Below the pieces are notes generated by a model. That model was given only the letters and a program-made list of their open reading frames with translations. It did no database searches and was not told the DNA's origin. Positions 10,342 through 20,625 of a DNA stretch of 64,000 bases are shown piece by piece. Numbering within the stretch: position 1 is the stretch's first letter; each line of letters begins with the position of its first letter. This stretch comes from Shinella zoogloeoides (lineage in GTDB: Bacteria > Pseudomonadota > Alphaproteobacteria > Rhizobiales > Rhizobiaceae). The position numbers and the translations under genes are program-made. Location of the stretch: assembly GCF_020883495.1 (NCBI RefSeq), contig NZ_CP086610.1, positions 1,035,501 to 1,099,500 on the forward strand, read 5' to 3'.

Positions 10342-12270
10342 ATGAGGCCGGGCGCAAGCCCGGCGGAGGCCAGCGTGGCGACAACGACGAAAAAGACGGT
10401 TTCGGCCGAGCACAGCAATCTCCTCCAGACGCTGGTGAACCTCTGGCCCTATATGTGGCCCTCGGACCGGCCGGACCTGAAGATGCGGGTCGTCTGGGCC
10501 TCGGTTTTCCTGCTGATCTCCAAGATCGTGCTGCTGCTCGTTCCCTATTTCTTCAAATGGGCGACGGATGCGCTGAACAACAAGCCGGATGCCGTCGGCC
10601 TGCTGCCGACCTTCCTGCTCGGTGCCGTCATGCTGGTGCTGGCCTATAACGGCGCGCGCATCCTGCAGGCTGGCCTCAACCAGCTTCGCGACGCGCTCTT
10701 TGCCAGCGTCGGGCAATATGCGGTGCGCCAGCTCGCCTACCGCACCTTCGTGCACCTGCACCGCCTGTCGCTGCGCTTCCATCTGGAGCGGCGCACCGGC
10801 GGCCTGTCGCGCGTCATCGAGCGCGGCACCAAGGGCATCGAGACCATCGTGCGCTTCACGATCCTCAACAGCGTGCCGACCTTCATCGAATTCCTGCTGA
10901 CCGCCGCCGTCTTCTGGCAGGGCTACGGGTTGCAATATCTGCTCGTCACCGCCGTCACCGTCTGGCTCTATATCTGGTTCACCGTGCGGGCCAGCGACTG
11001 GCGCATCTCCATCCGCCGCTCGATGAACGACAGCGATACGGAGGCCAACACCAAGGCCATCGACTCGCTCCTCAACTTCGAGACCGTCAAATATTTCGGC
11101 AACGAAGAGATGGAGGCCCGCCGCTTCGACCAGTCGATGGAGCGTTACGAAAAGTCCGCCACGCAGGTCTGGACCTCGCTCGGCTGGCTGAACTTCGGTC
11201 AGGCGCTGATCTTCGGCGTCGGCATGGCGATCATGATGGCCATGTCCGCCCTTGCCGTGCAGCGCGGCGAGCAGACGGTCGGCGACTTCGTCTTCATCAA
11301 CGCTATGCTGATCCAGCTTGCCATCCCGCTCAACTTCATCGGCTTCGTCTACCGCGAAATCCGTCAGGGCCTCACCGATATCGAGCAGATGTTCGACCTG
11401 CTGGAAGTGGAGCAGGAAGTGCAGGACAAGCCGGGCGCGGTCGAGCTTGCCGTGGCCGATGGCGCGATCTCCTTCAAGGACGTGCATTTCGCCTACGATC
11501 CGGCGCGCCCGATCCTCAAGGGCATCTCCTTCGAGGTGCCGGCCGGCAAGACTGTCGCCGTGGTCGGCCCTTCCGGCGCGGGCAAGTCGACGCTCTCGCG
11601 CCTGCTCTACCGTTTCTACGATGTGCAAGAGGGTGCGATCACCATCGACGGGCAGGATGTGCGCGACGTCACGCAGAAGAGCCTGCGCAAGGTCATCGGC
11701 ATGGTCCCGCAGGATACCGTGCTCTTCAACGACACCATCGCCTACAATATCCGCTACGGCCGCCCCGGCGCGAGCGACGAGGAAGTCACCGCTGCGGCCG
11801 AGGCCGCCCAGATCGGCACCTTCATCCGGCACCTGCCGGATGGCTTCAAGGCGATGGTAGGCGAGCGCGGCCTGAAACTTTCCGGCGGCGAAAAGCAGCG
11901 CGTCGCCATCGCCCGCACGATCCTGAAAAGCCCGCCGATCCTCATTCTCGACGAGGCGACCTCGGCGCTCGACACGCGCACCGAGCAGGAAATCCAGGCG
12001 GCGCTCGATGTCGTGTCGAAGAACCGCACGACGCTCGTCATCGCTCATCGCCTCTCCACGGTCATTTCGGCCGACGAGATCATCGTGCTGAAAGACGGCG
12101 TGATCGCAGAGCGCGGCACGCATGGCGAGCTGATGCAGCGCGACGACGGCCTCTACGCCTCCATGTGGAACCGCCAGCGCGAGGCCGTGCAGGCCGAGGA
12201 GCGGCTGAAGCAGGTGCGCGAAAGCGACGATCTCGGCATCGTCACGCGCGGCGTGCCGGCGGCGGAGTGA
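10342..12270 (+). CDS. Atm1/HMT1-type ABC exporter (fused membrane and ATPase domains)
   Basis: A 642-aa half-transporter: six-helix membrane domain at about 35-340, then an ATPase domain with Walker [11 protein letters not shown], signature LSGGEKQRVAIART, and Walker B ILILDEATSALD. It works as a dimer in the inner membrane. The pattern (YPYMWPSD-like N-terminus, NFETVKYFGNE, QALIFGVGMAIMM) fits the Atm1/ABCB7 group, which exports glutathione polysulfide or glutathione-metal conjugates tied to Fe-S metabolism and metal detoxification. Two starts are possible: ATG 10342, or GTG 10375 with a better-placed GGAGG; the latter would remove 11 residues. Stands alone between terminator and VOC gene. 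Confidence 0.9.
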   Translation: MRPGASPAEASVATTTKKTVSAEHSNLLQTLVNLWPYMWPSDRPDLKMRVVWASVFLLISKIVLLLVPYFFKWATDALNNKPDAVGLLPTFLLGAVMLVLAYNGARILQAGLNQLRDALFASVGQYAVRQLAYRTFVHLHRLSLRFHLERRTGGLSRVIERGTKGIETIVRFTILNSVPTFIEFLLTAAVFWQGYGLQYLLVTAVTVWLYIWFTVRASDWRISIRRSMNDSDTEANTKAIDSLLNFETVKYFGNEEMEARRFDQSMERYEKSATQVWTSLGWLNFGQALIFGVGMAIMMAMSALAVQRGEQTVGDFVFINAMLIQLAIPLNFIGFVYREIRQGLTDIEQMFDLLEVEQEVQDKPGAVELAVADGAISFKDVHFAYDPARPILKGISFEVPAGKTVAVVGPSGAGKSTLSRLLYRFYDVQEGAITIDGQDVRDVTQKSLRKVIGMVPQDTVLFNDTIAYNIRYGRPGASDEEVTAAAEAAQIGTFIRHLPDGFKAMVGERGLKLSGGEKQRVAIARTILKSPPILILDEATSALDTRTEQEIQAALDVVSKNRTTLVIAHRLSTVISADEIIVLKDGVIAERGTHGELMQRDDGLYASMWNRQREAVQAEERLKQVRESDDLGIVTRGVPAAE

Positions 12271-12681
12271 TCAGTCGGCGGGGGCGGCAAAGAGGATCAG
12301 GTTGCCGTCCGGATCGCGGACGATGACGTTCCTCGCGCCCCACGGCTGCGTCGTAAGCCTCAGGTGGAAAGGCACCCCCACTGCCTGATACTCGAGAAAC
12401 AGCCGCTCGATGGCCGCCGCGCTGTCGAGCGTGATCGACGCCGACAGCAGTTCCTCACGCTCCCGCACGTCTCCCGCAAAGATCGGGCCTTCCACAAGCC
12501 GCAGGCAGAGCCGCGCCCGGTCCCGCTGTACGACGCCGTAGAACGGCGGGTCGCCATAGGTGAAGTCCACGGCAAAGCCGAGCTTCTGTGTGTAGAAGGC
12601 GAGGGCGGCGGGAAAGTCGGTCACGTAGAGGACTGGTTCCGCGCCGGTGAGGAGCGATTGTTTTTCTGTTTCTGGGCTCAT
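12271..12681 (-). CDS. VOC-family (glyoxalase/bleomycin-resistance fold) protein
   Basis: A 136-aa protein with the betaalphabetabetabeta metal-site fold. Typical stretches: [22 protein letters not shown] at the N-terminus and [17 protein letters not shown] at the C-terminus, where the final Glu ligand of true glyoxalase I (usually xxE) is replaced, so enzyme class cannot be assigned. Converges end-to-end with the ABC exporter: the two stop codons abut without a spacer. Upstream (13 kb side) lies a palindromic repeat, not another gene. Possible roles include resistance to a toxic compound or a small-molecule dioxygenase; neither is shown. Confidence 0.82.
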   Translation of the reverse strand: MSPETEKQSLLTGAEPVLYVTDFPAALAFYTQKLGFAVDFTYGDPPFYGVVQRDRARLCLRLVEGPIFAGDVREREELLSASITLDSAAAIERLFLEYQAVGVPFHLRLTTQPWGARNVIVRDPDGNLILFAAPAD

Positions 12682-12742
12682 GGTCTTGCCTCCCGAAATG
12701 ATGACGAATGTCCACTTCCGTCGGCTGCTCTGTCAATGCGGA

Positions 12743-12901
12743 ATACCCCCTCTGCCCTGCCGGGCATCTCCCCCACAAGGGGGGAGATCGGCAGGAGACG
12801 AGCACTTTGCTCCAATCGCAACGCTGATGGTGGCCTGAAACGGTGCCACCATCCAATCTCCCCCCTTGTGGGGGAGATGCCCGGCAGGGCAGAGGGGGTA
12901 T
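12743..12901. repeat. RIME-like palindromic repeat, copy 1 (perfect 46-bp inverted repeat)
   Basis: Arms at 12743-12788 and 12856-12901 are exact reverse complements over 46 bp, with a 67-nt spacer. Each arm contains its own smaller hairpin (ATCTCCCCC/GGGGGGAGAT). A related copy is at 41558-41712. The layout of two large palindromes fits rhizobial intergenic mosaic elements; the name is by resemblance. It fills most of the 351-bp gap between the VOC gene and psd; the remainder has no visible gene. Confidence 0.85.
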
Positions 12902-13032
12902 CCCACCTGCTGTTCCATCGAAAACCCGCACACACCAAGCCCCTGTCCCACGGTCTATCCACCGCGCCGCATTGCCCCGGCGGGCTTTTCACGCTAGGTC
13001 GATGGCGTGAAATCATCAGGAGATGTCGGAAG

Positions 13033-13731
13033 ATGAGTTTGGTCGATACGGTACGCAGCACCCTGGTGCCGATCCATCGGGAGGGCTGGAAGTTCGTGGC
13101 GATCTTCTTCGTCGTCTCGCTGCTGCTGGGTCTCCTCTGGGAGCCGCTGATGTGGATCGGCTTCGTCCTGACGGCCTGGTGCGCCTATTTCTTCCGCGAT
13201 CCCGAGCGCCTGACCCCGCAGGACGACGACCTCGTCATCTCCCCGGCGGACGGCCGCGTCTCGGCCGTCGCCATGGTGACGCCGCCGGCCGAGCTGGAGC
13301 TTGGCGACCAGCCGATGCTGCGCATCTCGGTCTTCATGAACGTCTTCAACTGCCATGTGAACCGTGCGCCGATGCGCGGCCGCATCGCCCGCGTCGCCTA
13401 CCGCGCGGGCAAGTTCCTCAATGCCGATCTCGACAAGGCCAGCCAGGAGAACGAGCGCAACGGCCTCGTCATCGAAAGCGCCCATGGCCCGATCGGCGTC
13501 GTGCAGATCGCCGGCCTCGTCGCCCGCCGCATCCTGTGCTGGTCGTCGATGAACGACCATCTGGAAGCCGGCGAGCGCTTCGGCCTCATCCGTTTCGGCT
13601 CGCGCCTCGACGTCTTCCTGCCTGATGGTGCCGTGCCGCGCGTCAGCCTCGGCCAGACGGCGATTGCCGGCGAGACGGTGCTGGCGGAGTTCGGCTCGGC
13701 CAAGGGCCCGGTCGTCAGCCGCCGCGGCTGA
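13033..13731 (+). CDS. psd: phosphatidylserine decarboxylase proenzyme
   Basis: Converts phosphatidylserine to phosphatidylethanolamine at the inner membrane. The 232-aa product is of the short class, with a hydrophobic N-terminal hairpin ([16 protein letters not shown]...), [15 protein letters not shown], and [13 protein letters not shown]. The pyruvoyl cofactor arises by self-cleavage within RFGS, at Gly189-Ser190. AGGAG lies about 10 nt before the start at 13033; longer versions would enter the palindromic repeat. Its neighbour pssA makes the substrate, so the two genes form a two-step PE pathway. Confidence 0.95.
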   Translation: MSLVDTVRSTLVPIHREGWKFVAIFFVVSLLLGLLWEPLMWIGFVLTAWCAYFFRDPERLTPQDDDLVISPADGRVSAVAMVTPPAELELGDQPMLRISVFMNVFNCHVNRAPMRGRIARVAYRAGKFLNADLDKASQENERNGLVIESAHGPIGVVQIAGLVARRILCWSSMNDHLEAGERFGLIRFGSRLDVFLPDGAVPRVSLGQTAIAGETVLAEFGSAKGPVVSRRG

Positions 13732-13817
13732 TCGGCAGCCTGTGATTGACCCTTCGCCGCGGTGGCTTATCTAAGTTGGACGAGCCGCCGCAGACGAAAC
13801 GAACGAAGCGAAAAACG

Positions 13818-14669
13818 ATGGACACTCCGTTTCCGCCCTATGAGCCGAATGGCCCGAACGACGAGGCCCGCGGCCCGCGCCTGCGCGAAATTCCGCTGCG
13901 CATCATCATCCCCAATGTCATCACGGTCCTGGCCATCTGCGCCGGCCTCACCGGCATCCGGCTTGCCTTCGAGAACCGTTACGAGCTGGCCGTCGGCATG
14001 GTGCTGCTCGCCGCCTTCCTCGATGGTATCGACGGGCGCATCGCGCGCCTCCTGAAGGCGACGTCGAAATTCGGCGGCCAGATGGATTCGCTGGCCGATA
14101 TCGTCAATTTCGGCGTCGCGCCCGCACTCGTGCTCTATGTCTTCATCCTCGATCAGGCCCGTTCCTTCGGCTGGATCGCCGCGCTGATCTACACGATTGC
14201 CGCCGGCCTTCGCCTCGCGCGCTTCAATGTCATGGCCGAGCGCGAGACCAAGGCGCAGTGGCAGTCGGAATATTTCGTCGGCGTGCCGGCGCCGGCCGGC
14301 GCCATGCTCGTGCTGCTGCCGGTCTATCTCGGCTTCCTCGGCATCACGCCGGGGCCGCTCTTCGGCTTTCTCGCCTCCGGCTACACGGTGCTGATCGGCT
14401 TCCTGCTGGTGAGCCGCCTGCCGGTCTGGTCCGGCAAGTCCGAGGGCAGCCGTATCCGCCGCGACCTCGTCCTGCCCGCCATCCTGCTCGTCGTGCTCTA
14501 TGTCGCCACGCTGATGAGCTTCACCTGGGAGACCATGGTGGTGACGGTCGTCGCCTATCTGGCGACCCTGCCGTTCGGCGCCCGTTCCTGGCAGCGCAAA
14601 TATGGCGGCTGGACGGCGCCCGCAACGCCGGCCACCAGCGAGTTCCCCGAGGAAACCGACGGCCACTAG
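13818..14669 (+). CDS. pssA: CDP-diacylglycerol-serine O-phosphatidyltransferase
   Basis: Makes phosphatidylserine from CDP-diacylglycerol and serine. A 283-aa membrane protein with about seven or eight helices. The CDP-alcohol phosphotransferase signature DG-x2-AR-x8-G-x3-D-x3-D is intact (DGRIARLLKATSKFGGQMDSLAD region, near residues 73-95). Start taken at 13818 (MDTPFPPYEPNGP); a TTG at 13746 is in frame but would add an untypical tail, and the site before 13818 is weak. The gene follows psd by 86 nt and ends in a strong terminator. Confidence 0.93.
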   Translation: MDTPFPPYEPNGPNDEARGPRLREIPLRIIIPNVITVLAICAGLTGIRLAFENRYELAVGMVLLAAFLDGIDGRIARLLKATSKFGGQMDSLADIVNFGVAPALVLYVFILDQARSFGWIAALIYTIAAGLRLARFNVMAERETKAQWQSEYFVGVPAPAGAMLVLLPVYLGFLGITPGPLFGFLASGYTVLIGFLLVSRLPVWSGKSEGSRIRRDLVLPAILLVVLYVATLMSFTWETMVVTVVAYLATLPFGARSWQRKYGGWTAPATPATSEFPEETDGH

Positions 14670-14705
14670 GTTCGTTGCACAATCACATCCCTGTGAGCTT
14701 TCCCA

Positions 14706-14744
14706 AAGCCCCGCCCACAACCCGTGGGCGGGGCTTGCTTTTTG
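14706..14744 (+). terminator. terminator after pssA
   Basis: AAGCCCCGCCCAC and GTGGGCGGGGCTT form a 13-bp stem with a 5-nt loop, then GCTTTTTG. Confidence 0.9.
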
Positions 14745-14751
14745 GGTGCGG

Positions 14752-14780
14752 TTCGACTAACTAGCAAGCAAATAGATAGT
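14752..14780 (+). promoter_or_regulatory. weak candidate promoter/operator for the MarR efflux operon
   Basis: TTCGAC, 17-nt spacer, GATAGT, inside a short AT-rich stretch unlike its GC-rich surroundings. MarR proteins usually bind such stretches at their own promoters; no clear palindrome is seen. Confidence 0.3.
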
Positions 14781-14806
14781 AAGCTAATAATGTTCGGACT
14801 ACCCAG

Positions 14807-15262
14807 ATGAACACCACCGACCCGCGCGAACGCCTTCTCGACGATCTCTCCCGCGTCCAGCGCAAGATGCGCGCCCTGTTCGATGCCCGCGTGAAGGAGA
14901 GGGGGCTGACGCTGCCTCGCGCCCGCGCCCTGCTGATCCTCGGCCGCGGCGCGCAGCTCAACCAGCGTGAGCTTGCCCACGAACTCGATATCGAGACGCC
15001 GACGCTCGTGCGTCTGCTGGACGGCATGGAAAAGCAGGGCTTCATCGAGCGTCAGGCCGTGGAGGGCGACCGCCGCGCCAAGCAGATCGTCATGACCGAC
15101 TACGGCGCAAATGTTGCCAGAGAGGTGCTCGATCTCGCTCGCTCACTGCGCGCCGACGTCCTGAAGAGCATCCCGACGGGCGACATGTCCACCACCGTCA
15201 AGGTCTTCGCCGTCATGGCGGAGAATATCGCCCAGAGCTGTCGGGAAAGCGTCGAGGCATGA
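14807..15262 (+). CDS. MarR-family transcriptional regulator
   Basis: A 151-aa winged-helix DNA-binding protein. The middle part, RALLILGRGAQLNQRELAHELDIETPTLVRLLDGMEKQGFIERQ, is the MarR recognition helix and wing (VEGDRRAKQIVMTDYG). Members act as dimers that repress nearby genes until a ligand binds. Its stop overlaps the start of the MFS gene by 4 nt, and an HlyD adaptor follows, the same order as emrR-emrB/A type efflux systems. It therefore probably represses this operon, releasing it when a toxic substrate is present. Confidence 0.9.
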   Translation: MNTTDPRERLLDDLSRVQRKMRALFDARVKERGLTLPRARALLILGRGAQLNQRELAHELDIETPTLVRLLDGMEKQGFIERQAVEGDRRAKQIVMTDYGANVAREVLDLARSLRADVLKSIPTGDMSTTVKVFAVMAENIAQSCRESVEA

Positions 15263-16929
15263 GCGCCGTTCCCGCCAGCGAAGAGCGCGGGCAGGAGGAT
15301 GCAGCGGAGCCGGTGGCAGAGCAGCCGGCCGCCCCGCCGCCGGCTCCCCCCGTCATAACGCCAAGACGCGCCGCCGCCTGTATTGCGGCCTCGACCCTGC
15401 TCGCCATGACGCAGGGTTTCGGCATGAACCTCGTCGCGGCCAATATCCCGCAGCTTCAAGGCCCTTTCGGCGCGACGAGCGCGGAGGCCGTCTGGCTGAT
15501 GGCGGCCTATATGGCGCCGAACGCCTCGCTGTCGCTCGCCCTCATCAAGATCCGCAACCAGTATGGCCTGCGCCATTTCGCCGAGCTCGGCATTGCCGTC
15601 TTCCTCGTCGTTTCGGTGCTGCATATCTTCATCACCGACCTGCATTCCGCCATCGTGCTGCGCTTCTTTGCCGGCATCGCCGCCGCGCCGCTCTCCTCGC
15701 TCGGCTTCCTCTACATGCTGGAGGCCTTCACCCCGGCGCGCAAGCTGACGGTCGGTATCTCGCTGGCCTTGACCAATATCGGCCTCGCCGCGCCGCTGAC
15801 GCGCCTCATCTCCCCCGCGCTCATCGAGCTTGGCGGCGTGCGGGCCTTGCTTCATCTCGAAGTCGCGCTCGCCATGCTCTCCTTCGCGGCGATCTATCTT
15901 CTGCCGCTGACGCCGGTGCCGCGCGCCAAGGTCATCGAGAAGCTCGACATTCTCAGCTATGTCTTCATCGCCATCGGTTTCGGCTCGGGCGCAGTCATCC
16001 TCGTCACCGGCCGTACCTATTGGTGGATGGAGGCCCAGTGGATCGGCGAGCTGCTGGTCGTCATGATCGGCGCGCTGACGATCGCCGCCTTGCTGGAACT
16101 CAACCGCGAAAAGCCGCTGATCGACCTGCGCTGGCTGTTCAGCCGAGAGATGCTGCATTTCGCCGCCGTTCTCATTCTCTTCCGGTTGATGCTCGCCGAG
16201 CAGACGGCCGTTGCCAGCAATTTCTTCCAGATCATGGGCCTGCAGAGCGACCAGCTCACGCATCTCTACGGCGTCGTCGCGCTCGCCACGCTTGCCGGCG
16301 GCCTCCTCTGCGCCGTCATCATGAAGCCGGGGCGCGAGCCGGGCATCCACATGATCGCGCTGCTGCTGATCGGTGTCGGTGCGTTCATGGACAGCCATGC
16401 GACGAACCTGACGCGGCCCGAGCAGATGTATCTCAGCCAGGCGATGATCGCCGCCGGGGGCAGCCTGTTCCTGCCGCCCGCCATCGCCGCCGGCTTCACC
16501 ATGGCGCTGAGGAAGGGGCCGCAATATATCCTCAGCTTCATCGTCGTCTTCCTGGTGACGCAGAGCCTCGGCGGGCTCGCCGGCTCGGCGCTGTTCGGCT
16601 CCTTCATCACGCTGCGCGAAAAATTCCATTCGAATGTTCTGGCGCAGGCGATGACGCTGGCCGACCCGCTGGTCGCCGCCCGTGTCTCGCAGCTTTCCGC
16701 CGCCTATGGGCGCACGATCACCGACGCCGCCGTGCTGAAGGCCGAGGGCGTCGCGCTGCTCAGCCAGCAGGTGACGCGCGAGGCCAACGTGCTGGCCCAC
16801 AACGACGCATTCTTCGTCATCGCGCTTCTGGCGGTCGCCGCTGCCGCCGCGCTCGCCATCCACTGGATTTACATTCGCATCAAGGAGGCCACCGCACCCG
16901 TCGAGGGGCAGGCGGCCATCGAAGGTTGA
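15259..16929 (+). CDS. MFS efflux transporter, DHA2 (EmrB) family
   Basis: A 556-aa inner-membrane transporter with a polar Pro/Ala-rich N-terminal tail and about 14 predicted helices, the number typical of the DHA2 drug:proton antiporters. Recognisable parts: MTQGFGMNLVAANIPQLQGPFGAT, VWLMAAYMAPNASLSLALI, and IRNQYGLRHFAELGIAVFL. It starts inside the marR stop (ATGA) and is followed 5 nt later by an HlyD adaptor, so the pair can span the envelope together with an outer-membrane channel such as TolC, not encoded here. Substrate unknown. Confidence 0.88.
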   Translation: MSAVPASEERGQEDAAEPVAEQPAAPPPAPPVITPRRAAACIAASTLLAMTQGFGMNLVAANIPQLQGPFGATSAEAVWLMAAYMAPNASLSLALIKIRNQYGLRHFAELGIAVFLVVSVLHIFITDLHSAIVLRFFAGIAAAPLSSLGFLYMLEAFTPARKLTVGISLALTNIGLAAPLTRLISPALIELGGVRALLHLEVALAMLSFAAIYLLPLTPVPRAKVIEKLDILSYVFIAIGFGSGAVILVTGRTYWWMEAQWIGELLVVMIGALTIAALLELNREKPLIDLRWLFSREMLHFAAVLILFRLMLAEQTAVASNFFQIMGLQSDQLTHLYGVVALATLAGGLLCAVIMKPGREPGIHMIALLLIGVGAFMDSHATNLTRPEQMYLSQAMIAAGGSLFLPPAIAAGFTMALRKGPQYILSFIVVFLVTQSLGGLAGSALFGSFITLREKFHSNVLAQAMTLADPLVAARVSQLSAAYGRTITDAAVLKAEGVALLSQQVTREANVLAHNDAFFVIALLAVAAAAALAIHWIYIRIKEATAPVEGQAAIEG

Positions 16930-16934
16930 CCGAC

Positions 16935-18001
<1,067 letters not shown>

Positions 18002-18002
18002 A

Positions 18003-18164
18003 CTGCCCCTCATCCGCCTGCCGGCACCTTCTCCCCTCAAGCGGGGCGAAGGGAAGGATGCCACGCCTTCTGCAAGCACGAAGTTTTTTGACTGGGAAAG
18101 AGAGTGCCGCATATTCCTTCTCCCCGCTTGCGGGGAGAAGGTGGCGGCAGGCGGATGAGGGGGC
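18003..18164. repeat. second palindromic repeat family
   Basis: CCCCTCATCCGCCTGCCGGC near 18006 is mirrored by GGCGGCAGGCGGATGAGGGG near 18143, and each side holds an inner hairpin (CTTCTCCCC/GGGGAGAAGG). The left side is degenerate. Different in sequence from the repeats at 12743 and 41558. It fills the gap between hlyD and the SDR gene. Confidence 0.8.
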
Positions 18165-18179
18165 TGTCGGCCCGCCCGC

Positions 18180-18920
18180 TCACTCCGGCAGGCGATAATC
18201 CAGCAAACGCCCCTGGCGCATGTCGTAGAGTTTGCCCGTCTCAGCATAGTCGCGCGAAACCAGCGGCAGGATGGCCTTCGCCACTTCGGAAGGATGCTGC
18301 ACCGTCGAAGGGTCTTCGCCGGGAATGGCCTGCGCGCGCATGGCGGTGCGGGTCGCGCCCGGATCGAAGGAGGTGATGCGCAGCGCGGTGTGCTGCGTCT
18401 CGCTGGCCCAGGTGCGGGCCAGCGCCTCGACGGCCGCCTTGGAGGCGGAATAGGGCCCCCAGAAGGGCTTGCACTTGTGCGCGGCGCTGGAGGAGAGGAT
18501 GACGGCGCGGCCGGCGTCGGAGCGTGTCAGCAGCGGCTCGACCGAGCGGATGAGCCGCCAGGTCGCCGTGACGTTGATCGTCATGACTTTCTCGAAGACC
18601 TTCGCCTCGACATGGCCGATGGGCGAGATCGTGCCCAGCACGCCGGCATTGGCGACGAGGATGTCGAGCTTGCCCCAGCGCTCGAAGATCGAGCCGCCGA
18701 GCTTGTCGATGGCCGCCATGTCGGCAAGGTCGAAGGGCACCAGCGTCGCGCTGCCGCCGACGGCCTTGATCGCATCGTCCAGCTCTTCCAGCCCGCCGAC
18801 GGTTCGCGCGCAGGCGATGACATGCGCGCCGGCCTTCGCCAGTTCGAGGGCGGTGAAATAGCCGATACCGCGCGACGCGCCGGTGACCAGCGCGATGCGG
18901 TCTTTCAGGTCGATGCTCAT
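18180..18920 (-). CDS. short-chain dehydrogenase/reductase
   Basis: A 246-aa NAD(P)-dependent oxidoreductase with the cofactor motif TGASRGIGYF, the NAG motif in LVANAGVLG, catalytic Ser in SSSAAHK and YSASK (Tyr/Lys pair). Substrate not deducible. It starts 11 nt after the purF stop, so it is probably the last gene of the alr-radA-cvpA-purF direction, although no functional tie to purine synthesis is evident. Close relatives in rhizobia usually sit beside purF. Confidence 0.88.
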   Translation of the reverse strand: MSIDLKDRIALVTGASRGIGYFTALELAKAGAHVIACARTVGGLEELDDAIKAVGGSATLVPFDLADMAAIDKLGGSIFERWGKLDILVANAGVLGTISPIGHVEAKVFEKVMTINVTATWRLIRSVEPLLTRSDAGRAVILSSSAAHKCKPFWGPYSASKAAVEALARTWASETQHTALRITSFDPGATRTAMRAQAIPGEDPSTVQHPSEVAKAILPLVSRDYAETGKLYDMRQGRLLDYRLPE

Positions 18921-18931
18921 GATGTCTTCAA

Positions 18932-20425
18932 TTATCCGTTGCTTGCCAGAACCGAGACCTTCCGTCCCATCGTCTCGCCTTCCTTGTCAAGGAGGCGCGT
19001 CGGATAGTCGCCGGTGAAGTAATGGTCGGTGAATTGCGGGCGGGCCGGGTTGCGGTCCTCGCCGCCGACGGCGCGGTAGAGGCCGTCGATGGAGATGAAC
19101 TCCAGCGAATCCGCGCCGATATACTTCGCCATCGCCTTGACGTCGTTGTACTGGTTGGCCAGCAGCTTGTCGCGGTCCGGCGTGTCGATGCCGTAGAAAT
19201 CCGGGTAGAAGATCATCGGGCTTGCGACGCGGATATGCACTTCCTTGGCGCCGGCATCGCGGATCATCTGCACGATCTTCAGCGACGTCGTGCCGCGCAC
19301 GATGGAATCGTCGACGAGGATCACGCGCTTGCCGGCGATCATCGCGCGGTTTGCCGAATGCTTCAGCTTCACGCCGAAGGCGCGGATCTGCTGCGTCGGC
19401 TCGATGAAGGTGCGGCCGACATAGTGGTTGCGGATGATGCCGTATTCGAACGGAATGCCGCTTTCCTGCGCATAGCCGAGCGCCGCGGGCGTGCCGCCGT
19501 CCGGCACGGGCACGACGACGTCGCCCTCGACCGGATGTTCCTTGGCAAGGTTGATGCCCATGTTCTTGCGCGCCACATAGACACTGCGGCCGCCGACGAC
19601 CGAATCGGGGCGGGCGAAATAGACATATTCGAAGAGGCAGAGGCGTTCCGGCTGCGCATTGCCGGATTTGCGCGCCTCGATGGTGATGGAGCCGTCCGGC
19701 TGGATCTCGCAGATGATGATCTCGCCGTTCTCCACGTCGCGCACGAACTTCGCGCCGATGATGTCGAGTGCGCAGGTCTCGGAGGCGAAGATCGGCTTGC
19801 CGTCGAGTTCGCCCATGACCAGCGGGCGGATGCCCGTGGGGTCGCGTGCGGCGATCAGCTTGGTGCGGGTGATGCCGAGCATCGAATAGCCGCCTTCCAT
19901 CTGGCGGATGGCGTCGATGAAGCGGTCGGTGGTGTTGGTGTAGCGCGAGCGGGCGATGAGGTGCAGCACGACTTCCGTGTCGGAGGTCGACTGACAGATC
20001 GCGCCGCCGGCGATGAGCTGGCGGCGCAGCGTCAGGCCGTTGGTGAAGTTGCCGTTATGGGCAACGGCGATGCCGCCGACTTCCAGTTCGGCAAAGAGCG
20101 GCTGAACGTTGCGCAGCGCCACTTCCCCGGTGGTGGAATAGCGCGTGTGGCCGATCGCCATGTTACCCGGCAGCTTCGCCAGCGTCACCGGGTTCGTATA
20201 ATGGTCGCCGACGAGGCCCATGTGCTTTTCGGTGTTGAACTGCTTGCCGTCGAAGGAGACGATGCCCGCCGCTTCCTGGCCGCGATGCTGGAGCGCGTGC
20301 AGGCCGAGTGCTGTCAGCGTGGCGGCTTCCGGATGGCCGAGGATGCCGAAGACGCCGCACTCTTCGTGAAGCGTATCGCCGTCGAGATCGTCGTCGTGGC
20401 GGCCGGGGAACTCAAAATCGCTCAT
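18932..20425 (-). CDS. purF: amidophosphoribosyltransferase
   Basis: First committed enzyme of purine synthesis: glutamine plus PRPP gives phosphoribosylamine. The 497-aa protein has a short propeptide ending HEE before the N-terminal nucleophile Cys23 (ECGVFGI), the glutaminase motifs HRGQEAAGI and GHTRYSTTG, and the PRPP loop VILVDDSIVRGTTS. Start at 20425 (MSDFEFPGRHDDD) leaves a propeptide of 22 residues; an in-frame extension upstream lacks support. The family is feedback-inhibited by AMP and GMP. A 200-nt gap containing a terminator separates it from cvpA, so it likely has its own promoter. Confidence 0.96.
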   Translation of the reverse strand: MSDFEFPGRHDDDLDGDTLHEECGVFGILGHPEAATLTALGLHALQHRGQEAAGIVSFDGKQFNTEKHMGLVGDHYTNPVTLAKLPGNMAIGHTRYSTTGEVALRNVQPLFAELEVGGIAVAHNGNFTNGLTLRRQLIAGGAICQSTSDTEVVLHLIARSRYTNTTDRFIDAIRQMEGGYSMLGITRTKLIAARDPTGIRPLVMGELDGKPIFASETCALDIIGAKFVRDVENGEIIICEIQPDGSITIEARKSGNAQPERLCLFEYVYFARPDSVVGGRSVYVARKNMGINLAKEHPVEGDVVVPVPDGGTPAALGYAQESGIPFEYGIIRNHYVGRTFIEPTQQIRAFGVKLKHSANRAMIAGKRVILVDDSIVRGTTSLKIVQMIRDAGAKEVHIRVASPMIFYPDFYGIDTPDRDKLLANQYNDVKAMAKYIGADSLEFISIDGLYRAVGGEDRNPARPQFTDHYFTGDYPTRLLDKEGETMGRKVSVLASNG

Positions 20426-20567
20426 TGCTGCAAGCCTTTGCTCGGGACCGTAAGAGGTTGCACGGGTTACTCGGGTCTTCGCTGCGCCCGGCGAGGCCCA
20501 TATGGGTATCGCCGAAAGCATTTGCCACCGAGGCCCGGAAGCGTCAGTGGCTGGTATCGCATCCTAC

Positions 20568-20620
20568 CAAAAAATCGGGGAGCCTGCCTTGGTCATTTTG
20601 GGCTGCGGCGGCTCCCCTGA
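20568..20620 (-). terminator. terminator after cvpA
   Basis: On the minus strand GGGGAGCC (20617-20610 side) pairs with GGCTCCCC across a 25-nt loop, followed by GATTTTTT. Lies directly after the cvpA stop. Confidence 0.7.
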
Positions 20621-20625
20621 TCGAT

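Noticed and set aside
10078..12123. Minus-strand frame of 681 codons across the ABC exporter
   Set aside because: The exporter frame has Walker and signature motifs; the antisense reading has none.
12682..13032. Small frames inside the palindromic repeat
   Set aside because: They are mirror images of each other produced by the inverted repeat.
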